Of a stretch of DNA of 64,000 nt, positions 16,879 to 25,076 are shown one piece after another. Source of the DNA: Aquisalinus luteolus (lineage in GTDB: Bacteria > Pseudomonadota > Alphaproteobacteria > Caulobacterales > Parvularculaceae); assembly GCF_009712425.2 (NCBI RefSeq), contig NZ_VCJR02000002.1, forward strand, positions 806,001 to 870,000. The letters are read 5' to 3'. The notes under the pieces are model-generated. The model searched no databases. It had not been told where the DNA came from and worked only from the letters and a program-made list of their open reading frames with translations. Numbering within the stretch: the first letter of the stretch is position 1; every line of letters starts with the position of its first letter. The translations under genes and the position numbers were made by a program.

Positions 16879-18018
16879 CTACCCGAACAGATCCCCCTGA
16901 CCCGTCACGCTGGCGGGCACGCGGAACCTTGTCGTGTCGAGTGGCACGCGGTCGCGACCATTGGCAAGGCCGGTGCGCTCCAGCACCTTGCGGTAGCGCG
17001 TCATCATCAGCTTGGCGAAGACGCCTTTCACCTCTGCCCCGCGTGACCAGTGCGGGTCGTAATCGCGCCCGCCATTCATCTCCCGGATATGGCGCATGAT
17101 GCGGGTGGCGCGGGTCGGCGCGAAGGTCTCCAGCCATTCCTGGAACAGGGGCGAGACCTCCAGCGGCAGGCGCAGGATCGTGTAGGCAGAATAGGTCGCG
17201 CCGGCTTCGGCCGCCTTTTCGATAATCTCTTCCATCTCCGAATCATTCAGTCCGGGGATCATCGGCCCGGTCATGATGCCGGTGGTGATGCCGGCATCGA
17301 CGAGGCGTTTCAGCGCATCGAAGCGGCGGGCGGGCGTCGGCGCACGGGGCTCCATCGCCCGGGCAAGCTTGCGGTCTTCCGTCGTGATCGAGATCATGCA
17401 GCGGGTCAGGTTCTTTTCCCCCATGGGCGCGAGGATATCGAGATCGCGGATGATCAGGTCCGACTTGGTCAGGATCGAGACCGGGTGATTGAAGTTGGAC
17501 AGCACACCGAGGATCTTGCGCATGACCAGATACTGCCGCTCGATCGGCTGGTAGGCATCGGTGTTGGTGCCGATGGCGATGGGGCGCAGCTTGTAGTTCG
17601 GGTTCGAAAGCTCCTTGACCAGCAGCTTGTCGGCATCCGGCTTGGCGAACAGCTTCGTCTCGAAATCGAGACCTGGCGACAGGCCCATATAGGCGTGGGT
17701 CGGCCGCGCGAAACAATAGATGCAGCCATGCTCGCAGCCGCGATAGGGATTGATCGAGCGGTCGAAGCCCACATAGGGCGAGTTGTTGAAAGTGACGATC
17801 TTGCGCGGCGTCTCGTGGGTGATGTGGGTCTTTACCGGTTCTGGCAGGCCCTCCTCCCCATCGGCGCTCCAGCCATCGTCGAACTCCTCCCGTTTCTCGC
17901 TCTCATAGCGACCGGAAGAATTAGACCGCGCGCCACGCCCCTTCTCCCGAAGCGGCGGCGTCCCCCCTTGGGCGGGTGTGGTCGGGGGGCGGAAGGTGAG
18001 GGGCGTAGCGCGGGCCAT
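16879..18018 (-). CDS. Radical SAM protein, PA0069 family (SplB-related), SOS-type promoter
   Basis: 379 residues. The radical-SAM cluster motif CEHGCIYCFARPTH (CxxxCxxC) is at about residues 95-102, after the family-typical NPYRGCEHGC lead-in. Conserved segments follow (IAIGTNTDAYQP, VSILTKSDLI, ISITTEDRKLARAMEPRAPTPARR), ending in GQGDLFG. The PA0069 family is related to spore photoproduct lyase, but its reaction is not established as far as I know. A perfect GTTC-N7-GTTC LexA-type box lies 24-38 bases before the ATG at 18018, which argues for a DNA-damage role. The N-terminal 60 residues are charged and probably disordered. Confidence 0.88.
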   Translation of the reverse strand: MARATPLTFRPPTTPAQGGTPPLREKGRGARSNSSGRYESEKREEFDDGWSADGEEGLPEPVKTHITHETPRKIVTFNNSPYVGFDRSINPYRGCEHGCIYCFARPTHAYMGLSPGLDFETKLFAKPDADKLLVKELSNPNYKLRPIAIGTNTDAYQPIERQYLVMRKILGVLSNFNHPVSILTKSDLIIRDLDILAPMGEKNLTRCMISITTEDRKLARAMEPRAPTPARRFDALKRLVDAGITTGIMTGPMIPGLNDSEMEEIIEKAAEAGATYSAYTILRLPLEVSPLFQEWLETFAPTRATRIMRHIREMNGGRDYDPHWSRGAEVKGVFAKLMMTRYRKVLERTGLANGRDRVPLDTTRFRVPASVTGQGDLFG

Positions 18019-18041
18019 GACCAGACGATATCATCCAAAAA

Positions 18042-18056
18042 GAACAAATCAAGAAC
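18042..18056 (-). promoter_or_regulatory. LexA (SOS) box, alphaproteobacterial type
   Basis: On the minus strand it reads GTTC-TTGATTT-GTTC, a perfect match to the alphaproteobacterial LexA consensus GTTC-N7-GTTC, immediately upstream of the radical SAM gene. A second GTTC-N7-TTTC near-match (18071-18085, plus strand) and an inverted GAACAAA/TTTGTTC pair (18053-18059, 18068-18074) adjoin it. Confidence 0.75.
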
Positions 18057-18146
18057 AAAATTTATGCTTTGTTCTCGCGGTTTTCCACAGCCTGTGTGCT
18101 TGCGCATCCCCTTGCACGGCGCGCCGCAACCCGGCAGGAAGAAGGG

Positions 18147-18827
18147 ATGATCACCGTCACCATCCCCACGCTCAATGCCGCCGCAACGCTGCCGGCCTGC
18201 CTCGCGGCGCTGCTGCCAGCAACGGTCGATGGGCTGGTGCGGCAGGTGATTATCGCCGATGGCGGCTCGAGCGACGAGACGGTCGTGATTGCCGAGGAGG
18301 CAGGCGCGGATATCGTTTCCGGGCAGAAGGGGCGCGGGCCGCAGCTCGCCGCCGGGGCGGGGCAGGCGCGGGCAGACTGGCTGTTGTTCCTGCATGCCGA
18401 CACGGTGCTGCAGCCGGGCTGGGAACAGGCGGCGGAGACTTTCATGAGCCGGGCTGGCGTTAAGCGGGCTGGCTATTTCCGCTTCAAGCTCGATGATCGG
18501 GAAGTAGGTGCGCGGCTGGTGGAGGCGGGGGTCGCCCTGCGATGCCGCGTGTTGCGGCTGCCCTATGGCGATCAGGGCCTGCTGATCCCGCGCGTCTTCT
18601 ATCAGGCGCTGGGCGGGTTCCGGCCGATGCCGCTGATGGAGGATGTCGATCTCGTCGACCGGATCAAGAAAGAGGGCACGCTGACGGCGATCCCGGCGCA
18701 GGCTGTGACGTCGGCCGCGAGATACCGGACCGACGGATACTTTGCCCGTGTGCTGAAGAATGCCCGATGCATCGCCGCCTACAAGCGCGGTGTGCCGGTG
18801 GAGCGGATCGTGGAGATGTACCGGTGA
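18147..18827 (+). CDS. Glycosyltransferase family 2, TIGR04283-like
   Basis: 226 residues of a single GT-A domain: N-terminal VTIPTLNAAATLPACL, nucleotide-binding IIADGGSSDET, DXD-like motif LFLHADT, then PYGDQGLLIPRVFYQALGGFRPMPLMEDVDLVDR, the acceptor and catalytic segment typical of TIGR04283 enzymes. These are annotated as arsenosugar-biosynthesis glycosyltransferases by association with TIGR04282, which is the next gene. The ATG at 18147 follows GAAGG. It overlaps the next gene by four bases (GTGA), so the two are translationally coupled. Confidence 0.9.
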   Translation: MITVTIPTLNAAATLPACLAALLPATVDGLVRQVIIADGGSSDETVVIAEEAGADIVSGQKGRGPQLAAGAGQARADWLLFLHADTVLQPGWEQAAETFMSRAGVKRAGYFRFKLDDREVGARLVEAGVALRCRVLRLPYGDQGLLIPRVFYQALGGFRPMPLMEDVDLVDRIKKEGTLTAIPAQAVTSAARYRTDGYFARVLKNARCIAAYKRGVPVERIVEMYR

Positions 18828-19435
18828 AGCCGACGCTGGTGATTTTTCTGAAGGCGCCGATGGCCGGGCGGGCGAAGACGCGCCTTGCCGCCGGGATCGG
18901 CCTGGCGCGAGCGGTCAGTTTCTATCGTCAGTCAACGAATATACTGGTCAAGCGGCTGGGGAGCGATCCGCGCTGGCGCACGGTGCTGGCAGTCGATCCA
19001 CCCACTGCCGTTGGCCGGGGCTGGTGGCATGCGTGGCCGCCGCATTTGGAGCGCGTTGGTCAAGTAAGAGGCGATCTCGGCCAGCGTCTGCGCCATGTGC
19101 TGGACGCTGTGCCGCCTGGGCCGGTCGTGATTATCGGTTCCGACGCGCCGCAGGTCAGTCGCAATCACATCGCCCGGGCCTTTCATCTGCTCAGGCATCT
19201 TGATGCCGTGGCCGGGCCGGCGGAGGATGGCGGTTACTGGCTGATCGGGTTGAAGCGGCTCAAGGCAGCGCCAGAGGTGTTCCTGAATGTGCGCTGGTCC
19301 GGCGAGCATGCGCTGTCCGACACGCTGGCGAGCCTGCCAAAAGATTTCTCCATCGCGCGGCTGCCCGTTTTGCAGGATGTGGATGAGGCTGCTGACCTTG
19401 ATTATAAAATCCTGCTACGGAGCATCAGGCAGTAG
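18824..19435 (+). CDS. TIGR04282/DUF2064 nucleotidyltransferase-like glycosyltransferase
   Basis: 203 residues beginning with a GTG at 18824 that overlaps the previous stop as GTGA. Motifs are LVIFLKAPMAGRAKTRLA (nucleotide-binding loop), VIIGSDAPQVSRNHI, and AGPAEDGGYWLIGLK, the DUF2064/TIGR04282 hallmarks of a GT-A-fold transferase. It is nearly always coupled with a TIGR04283 partner, as here. The family label refers to arsenosugar biosynthesis, but no arsenic methyltransferase is visible, so the product is uncertain. Its last 11 bases overlap the convergent MATE gene. Confidence 0.9.
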   Translation: MKPTLVIFLKAPMAGRAKTRLAAGIGLARAVSFYRQSTNILVKRLGSDPRWRTVLAVDPPTAVGRGWWHAWPPHLERVGQVRGDLGQRLRHVLDAVPPGPVVIIGSDAPQVSRNHIARAFHLLRHLDAVAGPAEDGGYWLIGLKRLKAAPEVFLNVRWSGEHALSDTLASLPKDFSIARLPVLQDVDEAADLDYKILLRSIRQ

Positions 19436-20888
19436 CTTTTGTCTTCGCCTTCTCACCATGCGGCAGCCTCGAATTGATCAGCCATGCGGCGAGGGTGCCT
19501 GCGATCAGCCATGACAGGGGGGCTGCGATGAACACGCCGGTCGGCCCGTCAATGCCCGGGATCAGGCCGCGTGACAGAAGATACGCTGCGCCGATATAGA
19601 CGATGAGAAAGCGAACGGCGCTCATCATCGCGGCGAGGTTCGGATGGCCGAGCGGGTTGAGCACGCCAAGCCCGGCATAGAACAGCCCGGCGAAGACGAA
19701 GCCGATGCCGGTCAGCATCAGGAACTGGTCCGTCCGTGCAATGATCTCCTCATGGTCGGAAAAGAAATGCCCGATATCGCCGCCGAAACAGGCGAGCACC
19801 ACCATGGAAATGACGCCCCAGAATACCGCAAAGCGCCAGATCCAGCGTTCGGCCTGTTCCAGCCGCTCCGGCTTTTTCGCGCCGACATTCTGGCCGATGA
19901 ACGGGCCGACGCCCTGTTGCAGGGCAAAGAACGGGATCAGCATCAGCGTCTCGATGCGGGAGCCGACGGTGAAGCCGGCGACCGCGTCCTGTCCGTATTC
20001 TGCCAGCATCCGCACGATGGCAGCGGTGGCGAGCGGGGAGACCAGCTGGGCGATTGTGGCGGGTACGGAGAACCGCAATATCGAGCCGACATGGCGCGGC
20101 AGGGCCTGCACCGAGCGCCAGGACACCTCCATCACCTTTTCATGGAAGCCAAGATACCATACGGCGGCAACGACGATGGTGAAGCGTGCGGCGATGGTCG
20201 CCCAGGCAGCCCCGGCCATGCCCAGTTCCGGAAAGCCGAGCCAGCCGAAGACCAGCACCGGCGAGATCACCGCGTTGATAAAGGCGGCGACGACCATCAT
20301 GATCGAGGGGATCAGCGCCTCGCCATTGGCGCGGATCAGCGAGTTGGCAACGATCGGCGAGACGAGGAAGATCAGCCCCATATACCAGACGTCCATATAC
20401 TGATTGACGTAGGGCATGAGGTTTTCTGGCGTGCCGAGCAGGCGGAAGATCGGGTCCGAGATCAGCTGCATCAGCACGGTCATGAAGATCGAATAGCCGA
20501 TGACGAGGGTCATGGTGTTCGCCGTCAGGCGCCTTGCGCGGGGCATGTTGCCTTCGCCGATGGCGCGGGAGACGACGGACTGCGCCCCGAAGCCGAGGCC
20601 GATGGCGAACGCGCCCATGAAGAAGATCACCGGGAAGCAGAAGCCGATGGCGGCGAGCGGGTCGGACCCGAGCATGCCGATGTAAAACGTATCGACGATG
20701 TTGAAGGCGATGATAGAGAACAGCCCCATCGTCATCGGCCAGGACAGGCGCCACAGCGTCCAGCCGACCGGGCCCCTTGTGAGCCGCGCCTGCATATGCT
20801 CGGCCCCCCTGGTCGAAGGCGGAGGGGGTGAGGAAGAGGGTGGCGGCGTGTCGTTGCTGGAGGAAGTGGCTGGTGGCTGGCGGGTCAT
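19425..20888 (-). CDS. MATE family efflux transporter
   Basis: Inner-membrane cation-coupled multidrug exporter of about 12 helices. From the ATG at 20888 it is 487 residues, with a 30-residue Pro/Ser-rich N-terminal tail before the first helix; an ATG at 20795 (MQARLTRGPVGWTLWRL) would give the usual MATE length and is the main alternative. Typical segments are SWPMTMGLFSIIAFNIVDTFYIGMLG and FALQQGVGPFIGQNVGAKKPERL. The 3' end overlaps TIGR04282 by 11 bases in convergent orientation. Substrate unknown. Confidence 0.9.
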   Translation of the reverse strand: MTRQPPATSSSNDTPPPSSSPPPPSTRGAEHMQARLTRGPVGWTLWRLSWPMTMGLFSIIAFNIVDTFYIGMLGSDPLAAIGFCFPVIFFMGAFAIGLGFGAQSVVSRAIGEGNMPRARRLTANTMTLVIGYSIFMTVLMQLISDPIFRLLGTPENLMPYVNQYMDVWYMGLIFLVSPIVANSLIRANGEALIPSIMMVVAAFINAVISPVLVFGWLGFPELGMAGAAWATIAARFTIVVAAVWYLGFHEKVMEVSWRSVQALPRHVGSILRFSVPATIAQLVSPLATAAIVRMLAEYGQDAVAGFTVGSRIETLMLIPFFALQQGVGPFIGQNVGAKKPERLEQAERWIWRFAVFWGVISMVVLACFGGDIGHFFSDHEEIIARTDQFLMLTGIGFVFAGLFYAGLGVLNPLGHPNLAAMMSAVRFLIVYIGAAYLLSRGLIPGIDGPTGVFIAAPLSWLIAGTLAAWLINSRLPHGEKAKTKATA

Positions 20889-21021
20889 TGGGTGCCATAT
20901 ACGCCCCGCCGACCGCTTTAGCCACAGCGCGATCACACAAACGCGCGATCTGCCAAAGCCGCTTGCCGGGAGGGCTGCTGACGCCACATCCTGTTCTGAA
21001 ACCAAGCAGGAGGGATTTCTA

Positions 21022-22032
21022 ATGACCACGATCAATGCATGGGCCGCGAAGGAAGCAGGCGGCAAACTGGAACCGTTCAGCTATGACGCGGGCGAGCTCG
21101 ATGCCGACGAGGTGGAGGTCGATGTCACCAGCTGCGGCATCTGTCATTCCGACCTGTCGATGCTGAACAATGAATGGGGCATGGCGAAATATCCGTTCGT
21201 GCCGGGCCATGAGGTGATCGGCAAGGTCGCCAAGATCGGCAGCGCGGTAAAAGGGCTGAAGGAAGGCCAGACCGTCGGTGTCGGCTGGATGGCCCATTCC
21301 TGCCTGCACTGCCACCAGTGCCTGTCGGGCGAGCAGCATCACTGCCCGGAATCGGTCGGTACAATCGTCGGACGCCATGGGGGCTTCGCCGACAAGGTTC
21401 GCGCGCAGGCCGCCTGGACCATTCCGCTGCCGGATGGCATCACGCCGGAAGAGGCAGGCCCGCTGTTCTGCGGCGGCGTCACCGTTTTCTCGCCCATCGT
21501 CGACTATGGCGTGAAGCCGACTGACCGGGTCGGTGTTGTCGGGATTGGCGGGCTCGGCCACATGGCGCTGAAATTCCTCAATGCGTGGGGTTGCGAAGTC
21601 TGGGCCTTTACCACCAGCCCCGACAAGGAAGAGGAAGCCAAGCGCCTCGGCGCCCACAAGGTTGCCAATACGCGCGATAAAGACACGCTGCAGAAGCTCG
21701 CCGGGAAGTTCGATTTCATCCTGTCGACGGTGAACGTGCCGTTACCCTATGGCGATTATCTCGGCGCGCTCGCCCCGCGTGGCCGCTTCGTGACGGTCGG
21801 CGCGATGGTGTCCGAGCCGATGGCCGTGCCTGCATTCTCCCTGATCGCCGGCTCGAAACTGGTCGGTGGGTCGGATATCGGTTCGCCTGCCCGCATCGCG
21901 ACCATGCTGGAATTCTGCGCCCGCCACGGCATCGCGCCGCAGACGGAGACCTATCCCATGGACAAGGTCAACGAGGCGATGGCCCATCTGGAAGAGGGCA
22001 AGGCACGCTACAGAATTGTTTTGACGCGATAG
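21022..22032 (+). CDS. NAD(P)-dependent zinc alcohol dehydrogenase (YahK/CAD-like)
   Basis: 336 residues, medium-chain dehydrogenase of the cinnamyl-alcohol/aldehyde-reductase group. Catalytic zinc ligands are Cys38 (SCGICHSD) and His63-Glu64 (PGHEVIG). The structural-zinc cysteine cluster is SCLHCHQCLSGEQHHC, and the Rossmann motif is VGIGGLGHMALKFL. AGGAGG precedes the ATG at 21022 (12 bases). It probably reduces aldehydes with NADPH in the cytoplasm. It is divergent from the MATE gene, with a 133-base shared upstream region. Confidence 0.93.
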   Translation: MTTINAWAAKEAGGKLEPFSYDAGELDADEVEVDVTSCGICHSDLSMLNNEWGMAKYPFVPGHEVIGKVAKIGSAVKGLKEGQTVGVGWMAHSCLHCHQCLSGEQHHCPESVGTIVGRHGGFADKVRAQAAWTIPLPDGITPEEAGPLFCGGVTVFSPIVDYGVKPTDRVGVVGIGGLGHMALKFLNAWGCEVWAFTTSPDKEEEAKRLGAHKVANTRDKDTLQKLAGKFDFILSTVNVPLPYGDYLGALAPRGRFVTVGAMVSEPMAVPAFSLIAGSKLVGGSDIGSPARIATMLEFCARHGIAPQTETYPMDKVNEAMAHLEEGKARYRIVLTR

Positions 22033-22058
22033 GGAACTTTGTCCTGGCAGGCCTGTTC
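22033..22058 (+). promoter_or_regulatory. EcfG-like general stress promoter before entericidin
   Basis: GGAAC (22033-22037), 16 bases, then TGTTC (22054-22058). The alphaproteobacterial EcfG consensus is GGAAC-N16/17-CGTT. The -10 has one mismatch. The start codon is 31 bases downstream. Small lipoproteins of the entericidin type are commonly stress-regulated. Confidence 0.4.
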
Positions 22059-22088
22059 ATTACGGGTCCATTAGAAGGAGAACGGGCT

Positions 22089-22232
22089 ATGTCTATTTTT
22101 TCAAACAAACTGTCCCTGCTAGCCGCCTTGTTCCTGGTGTTCGGCGCGACCGCCTGCAACACCATCGAAGGTATGGGTGAAGATGCAGAAGCTGTCGGCG
22201 ACGCAGCTGAAGATGCGACAGACGGCGAATAA
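22089..22232 (+). CDS. Entericidin-like small lipoprotein
   Basis: 47 residues starting MSIFSNKLSLLAALFLVF, with lipobox FGATAC (Cys near residue 21) and mature part NTIEGMGEDAEAVGDAAED, the entericidin A/B pattern. The mature peptide is short, acidic and amphipathic. AAGGAG precedes the ATG at 22089. In enterobacteria entericidins are a bacteriolytic toxin-antidote pair; a single copy is usual in alphaproteobacteria, where the role is unclear. A strong terminator follows 28 bases after the stop. Confidence 0.9.
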   Translation: MSIFSNKLSLLAALFLVFGATACNTIEGMGEDAEAVGDAAEDATDGE

Positions 22233-22259
22233 CGCCTGACCGAATGAGAGAGAGAAGAA

Positions 22260-22292
22260 GCGGCATCGGGTCTCCCGGTGCCGCTTTTTTTA
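22260..22292 (+). terminator. Rho-independent terminator after entericidin
   Basis: 11-bp stem GCGGCATCGGG / CCCGGTGCCGC (22260-22270 and 22274-22284, one G-T pair), three-base loop, followed by an eight-base T run. Confidence 0.92.
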
Positions 22293-22390
22293 TAGCAGAT
22301 CGGAACTGTAGGTACTATCAAATACAAACGAGAATAAATTAGAAATCTCGTCAGTCTTCTCCCATAATCTGGAAAAGGGAGAAAGCAAAT

Positions 22391-23302
22391 ATGCCTAGCG
22401 AATATAGGCCAGCCACATCAGTCGAGACGTTTCTGCGGAGAATTAACCAAGTTTTGCAATCAAACAAGAAGGGTCAGCTATATTATCGTGGGCATGAATG
22501 GAAGTCTTTTGATGCCGTGCCATCTGTTTCTCGTCTAGAGGCACATGAGTACAACGAAGACTCGATGATAAAGCAGTTGCTTACTGATCATCCATTCGAA
22601 TTCGAGCAAGACAGAACAACCTTTGAAAAACTGGTCAGGGCGCAACACTATGGATTGCCAACACGCCTACTCGACGTAACAAAAAATCCATTGATAGCTC
22701 TATATTTTGCCTGTCAAGGACCCTCAGAAGAGAAAGATAAAGATGGAGAGGTTATTGTTTTCGCACCTGGTGCGGAGCGCATAAAGTTTTTTGATAGCGA
22801 TACGCTATCCTGCATTGCAAATTTAAGTATGCTCACATTTAATCAAAAAGAATACTTAAAAAAACATTTTGAAGATTGTAGAGATCTTGTAAAAAGTGTT
22901 TATCCTGAGGACAGGGGAAAGTATATTCAGGCATTAGTTGAGAACTTCAATGCGGTTGAGGATGTTGAAAGGTTAGTGCACTATGTAAGGATGGAGAAAC
23001 CGGGATTCCGGGCTCGCATAAACCCAATTGACTTAGTGAACATTGTAGCTGTAAGTCCGCGAAAATTGCATAAAAGACTTATCGCGCAAAATGGAGCTTT
23101 CTTGGCGTTTGGCCTATACTGGGAAAACCCTGAAAAACCTTTCTTTCCTATGGATGATTTTGAAATAACTGAAATATACATAAAGAGGCAAAGTAAGAAG
23201 AAAATTCTGAAAGAGCTTAATAGTTTAGGTATTAATACGGAAACCCTATTTCCTGAAATCGATAAATCGGCAAAGGTTATATCTGATATCTATAAGGGAT
23301 GA
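22391..23302 (+). CDS. FRG-domain protein in an AT-rich insert
   Basis: 303 residues. The FRG domain is recognised by YYRGHEWKSFDAVPS (Tyr32-Arg33-Gly34-His35) and by RAQHYGLPTRLLDVTKNPLIALYFAC (residues 83-108), both highly characteristic. There is no signal or membrane segment. GGGAG lies about 11 bases before the ATG at 22391. Base composition is very unlike the surroundings (17 of 60 G+C in the line 22801-22860), so it was probably acquired. FRG proteins recur in variable and defence-rich loci, but I know of no proven biochemical activity. It stands alone between the entericidin terminator and a dipeptidase gene. Confidence 0.88.
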   Translation: MPSEYRPATSVETFLRRINQVLQSNKKGQLYYRGHEWKSFDAVPSVSRLEAHEYNEDSMIKQLLTDHPFEFEQDRTTFEKLVRAQHYGLPTRLLDVTKNPLIALYFACQGPSEEKDKDGEVIVFAPGAERIKFFDSDTLSCIANLSMLTFNQKEYLKKHFEDCRDLVKSVYPEDRGKYIQALVENFNAVEDVERLVHYVRMEKPGFRARINPIDLVNIVAVSPRKLHKRLIAQNGAFLAFGLYWENPEKPFFPMDDFEITEIYIKRQSKKKILKELNSLGINTETLFPEIDKSAKVISDIYKG

Positions 23303-23357
23303 TCTCCATGCTGAAAACTATCATGTATGCTTTTTTTAGAAGTATGATATCATTCAT

Positions 23358-24539
23358 ATGAAACTCCTGCTCAAACTTCTTGGCGGGCTTGCCGTCGTTC
23401 TGATCCTTATAGCGCTGGTCGTCTACTGGTTCGTGCTGCCTGTCGTTGCGACCAATGCCGACCGGGACATGAACCCGGTCGTGGCGCACGAACCCTATGA
23501 CATTGCTCCCGAAGCGGCGGCGCTGCATGAGACGCTCAACGTCGCCGACCTGCATGCCGATACGCTGTTGTGGATGCGCGACCCGGCCCAGCGACATGAC
23601 TATGGCCAGACCGACCTGCCGCGCCTGCGCGAGGGCGAGGTGGCGCTGCAGGTTTTCTCGACCGTTACGAAAAGCCCGAGCGGGCTGAATTACGAGACCA
23701 ATGAGGCAAGCTCGGATGACATCACCATCCTCGCGATCGGCCAGCACTGGCCGATGCGGACCTGGGGGTCGATCTATGAGCGTGCCGCCTATCAGGCGCA
23801 CCGGCTGCAGGAGGTCGAGCGCGAAGATGAAAATTTTCTGATCATCCGCACACGATCTGACCTTGCGGCAATGCTAGCGGCAAGGCAGGACAACAAGGCC
23901 GTAATGGGTGGGCTGCTCGCCATGGAGGGGGCGCATCCGCTGGAGGGAGAGCTGGCCAATGTCGACCGGCTGTTCGACGAGGGCTTCCGCATGATGGGCC
24001 TGCAGCATTTCTTCGATAACGAGCTAGGCGGTTCGCTGCATGGCATTTCCAATGATGGGCTGACTGAGTTCGGCCAGGCCGCTGTTGCCCGCGCCCTTGA
24101 GCTGGGCATGGTCATCGATGTTGCCCATTCATCGCCTGCGGTGGTGGAGGATGTGCTGGCGATGACGGATGCGCCGCTGGTCGTCTCCCATACCGGTATA
24201 AAGTCGTATTGCGAGACGAAGCGCAACATTCCCGACGAGCTGATGGCGCGGATCGCCGAGGGCGGTGGGCTGATCGGCATCGGTTACTGGGAAGATGTCA
24301 CCTGTGATGCCTCGCCGCTCGGCATCGCCAATGTCATCTTCTACGCCGCTGAAAAATTCGGTGTCGACCATGTCGCGCTGGGGTCTGATTTCGACGGCAC
24401 GGTCACGACCGAACTCGACACGTCCGAACTGGCGGCGATCACGGACCGGCTTCTCTATCTTGGCATGAGCACGGACGATATCCGCAAGGTGATGGGCGAA
24501 AATGTCTTGCGATACCTGTCCGAAAATCTGCCAGAATAA
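23358..24539 (+). CDS. Membrane-anchored dipeptidase, peptidase family M19
   Basis: 393 residues with an N-terminal membrane anchor (LLGGLAVVLILIALVVYWFVL) and an extracytoplasmic renal-dipeptidase-type TIM barrel. Zinc-ligand motifs are ADLHADT (His66, Asp68), the bridging Glu in LLAMEGAHPL, and His in IDVAHSS and VVSHTG; GSDFDGT closes the site. It likely cleaves dipeptides, possibly including D-amino-acid or peptidoglycan-derived ones. The ATG at 23358 is immediately right of the AT-rich FRG segment, so its original promoter may have been displaced. Confidence 0.92.
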   Translation: MKLLLKLLGGLAVVLILIALVVYWFVLPVVATNADRDMNPVVAHEPYDIAPEAAALHETLNVADLHADTLLWMRDPAQRHDYGQTDLPRLREGEVALQVFSTVTKSPSGLNYETNEASSDDITILAIGQHWPMRTWGSIYERAAYQAHRLQEVEREDENFLIIRTRSDLAAMLAARQDNKAVMGGLLAMEGAHPLEGELANVDRLFDEGFRMMGLQHFFDNELGGSLHGISNDGLTEFGQAAVARALELGMVIDVAHSSPAVVEDVLAMTDAPLVVSHTGIKSYCETKRNIPDELMARIAEGGGLIGIGYWEDVTCDASPLGIANVIFYAAEKFGVDHVALGSDFDGTVTTELDTSELAAITDRLLYLGMSTDDIRKVMGENVLRYLSENLPE

Positions 24540-24551
24540 CAGGCTTGTCTA

Positions 24552-25007
24552 CTATTCCATAGCGACGGGCACGAAAACATCCGTGCCCGTCAACTGGTGC
24601 GACCAGTCATAGTCTGCATGGGACCGGGTCAGGTGCCAGATCGTCTCGATCGTCGGTACTCCATCGAGCGCCCGGCACGTGCCTGACCAGGCCGAGACAC
24701 TGCCATAGGGCGTGAAGCGGACTGAGAAGGTCAGGGCTGGGACAACATCCTCGGCCCTATCATCCTTACTTGTCACAACCCAGCCGGTAAGGGCGAAGGC
24801 TTCGCCCGCCGTGCCGGAGGGGGACGTGAATTGCCCGCGCAGGTGGCCGGAGATTTCCTCCACCTCTGTAATGACCAGCGTCGGTGCGCCATCTTCGGCA
24901 TTGGTCCATTCGCCGGCAAGGTTTTCGCAATCGGCAGCCATGGCGGGCATAGTGATTCCACCCGCCAGGGCCACGATTGCAGCAAGGCTGCATGCAGTCT
25001 TTGTCAT
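24552..25007 (-). CDS. Secreted avidin-family biotin-binding protein
   Basis: 151 residues: signal peptide (MTKTACSLAAIVALAGGI...AMAA) and one avidin/streptavidin beta-barrel. By hand alignment to streptavidin, the following biotin contacts are kept: Asn36 (N23), Ser62 (S45), Ser103 (S88), Ser105 (T90), Trp107 (W92), Trp124 (W108), Leu126 (L110), Trp135 (W120, from the neighbouring subunit) and Asp143 (D128). Tyr43 and Trp79 are replaced by Phe60 and Phe98. Cys27 and Cys111 sit where chicken avidin has its Cys4-Cys83 disulfide. Likely a periplasmic or secreted biotin binder; its stop is 12 bases from the convergent dipeptidase stop. Confidence 0.88.
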   Translation of the reverse strand: MTKTACSLAAIVALAGGITMPAMAADCENLAGEWTNAEDGAPTLVITEVEEISGHLRGQFTSPSGTAGEAFALTGWVVTSKDDRAEDVVPALTFSVRFTPYGSVSAWSGTCRALDGVPTIETIWHLTRSHADYDWSHQLTGTDVFVPVAME

Positions 25008-25076
25008 GGAACACTCTCAATCACTCAAATCGAGGTCGAGTGTCCAGGGATATCGGGCATCGGTCAAGTTGTGGGG

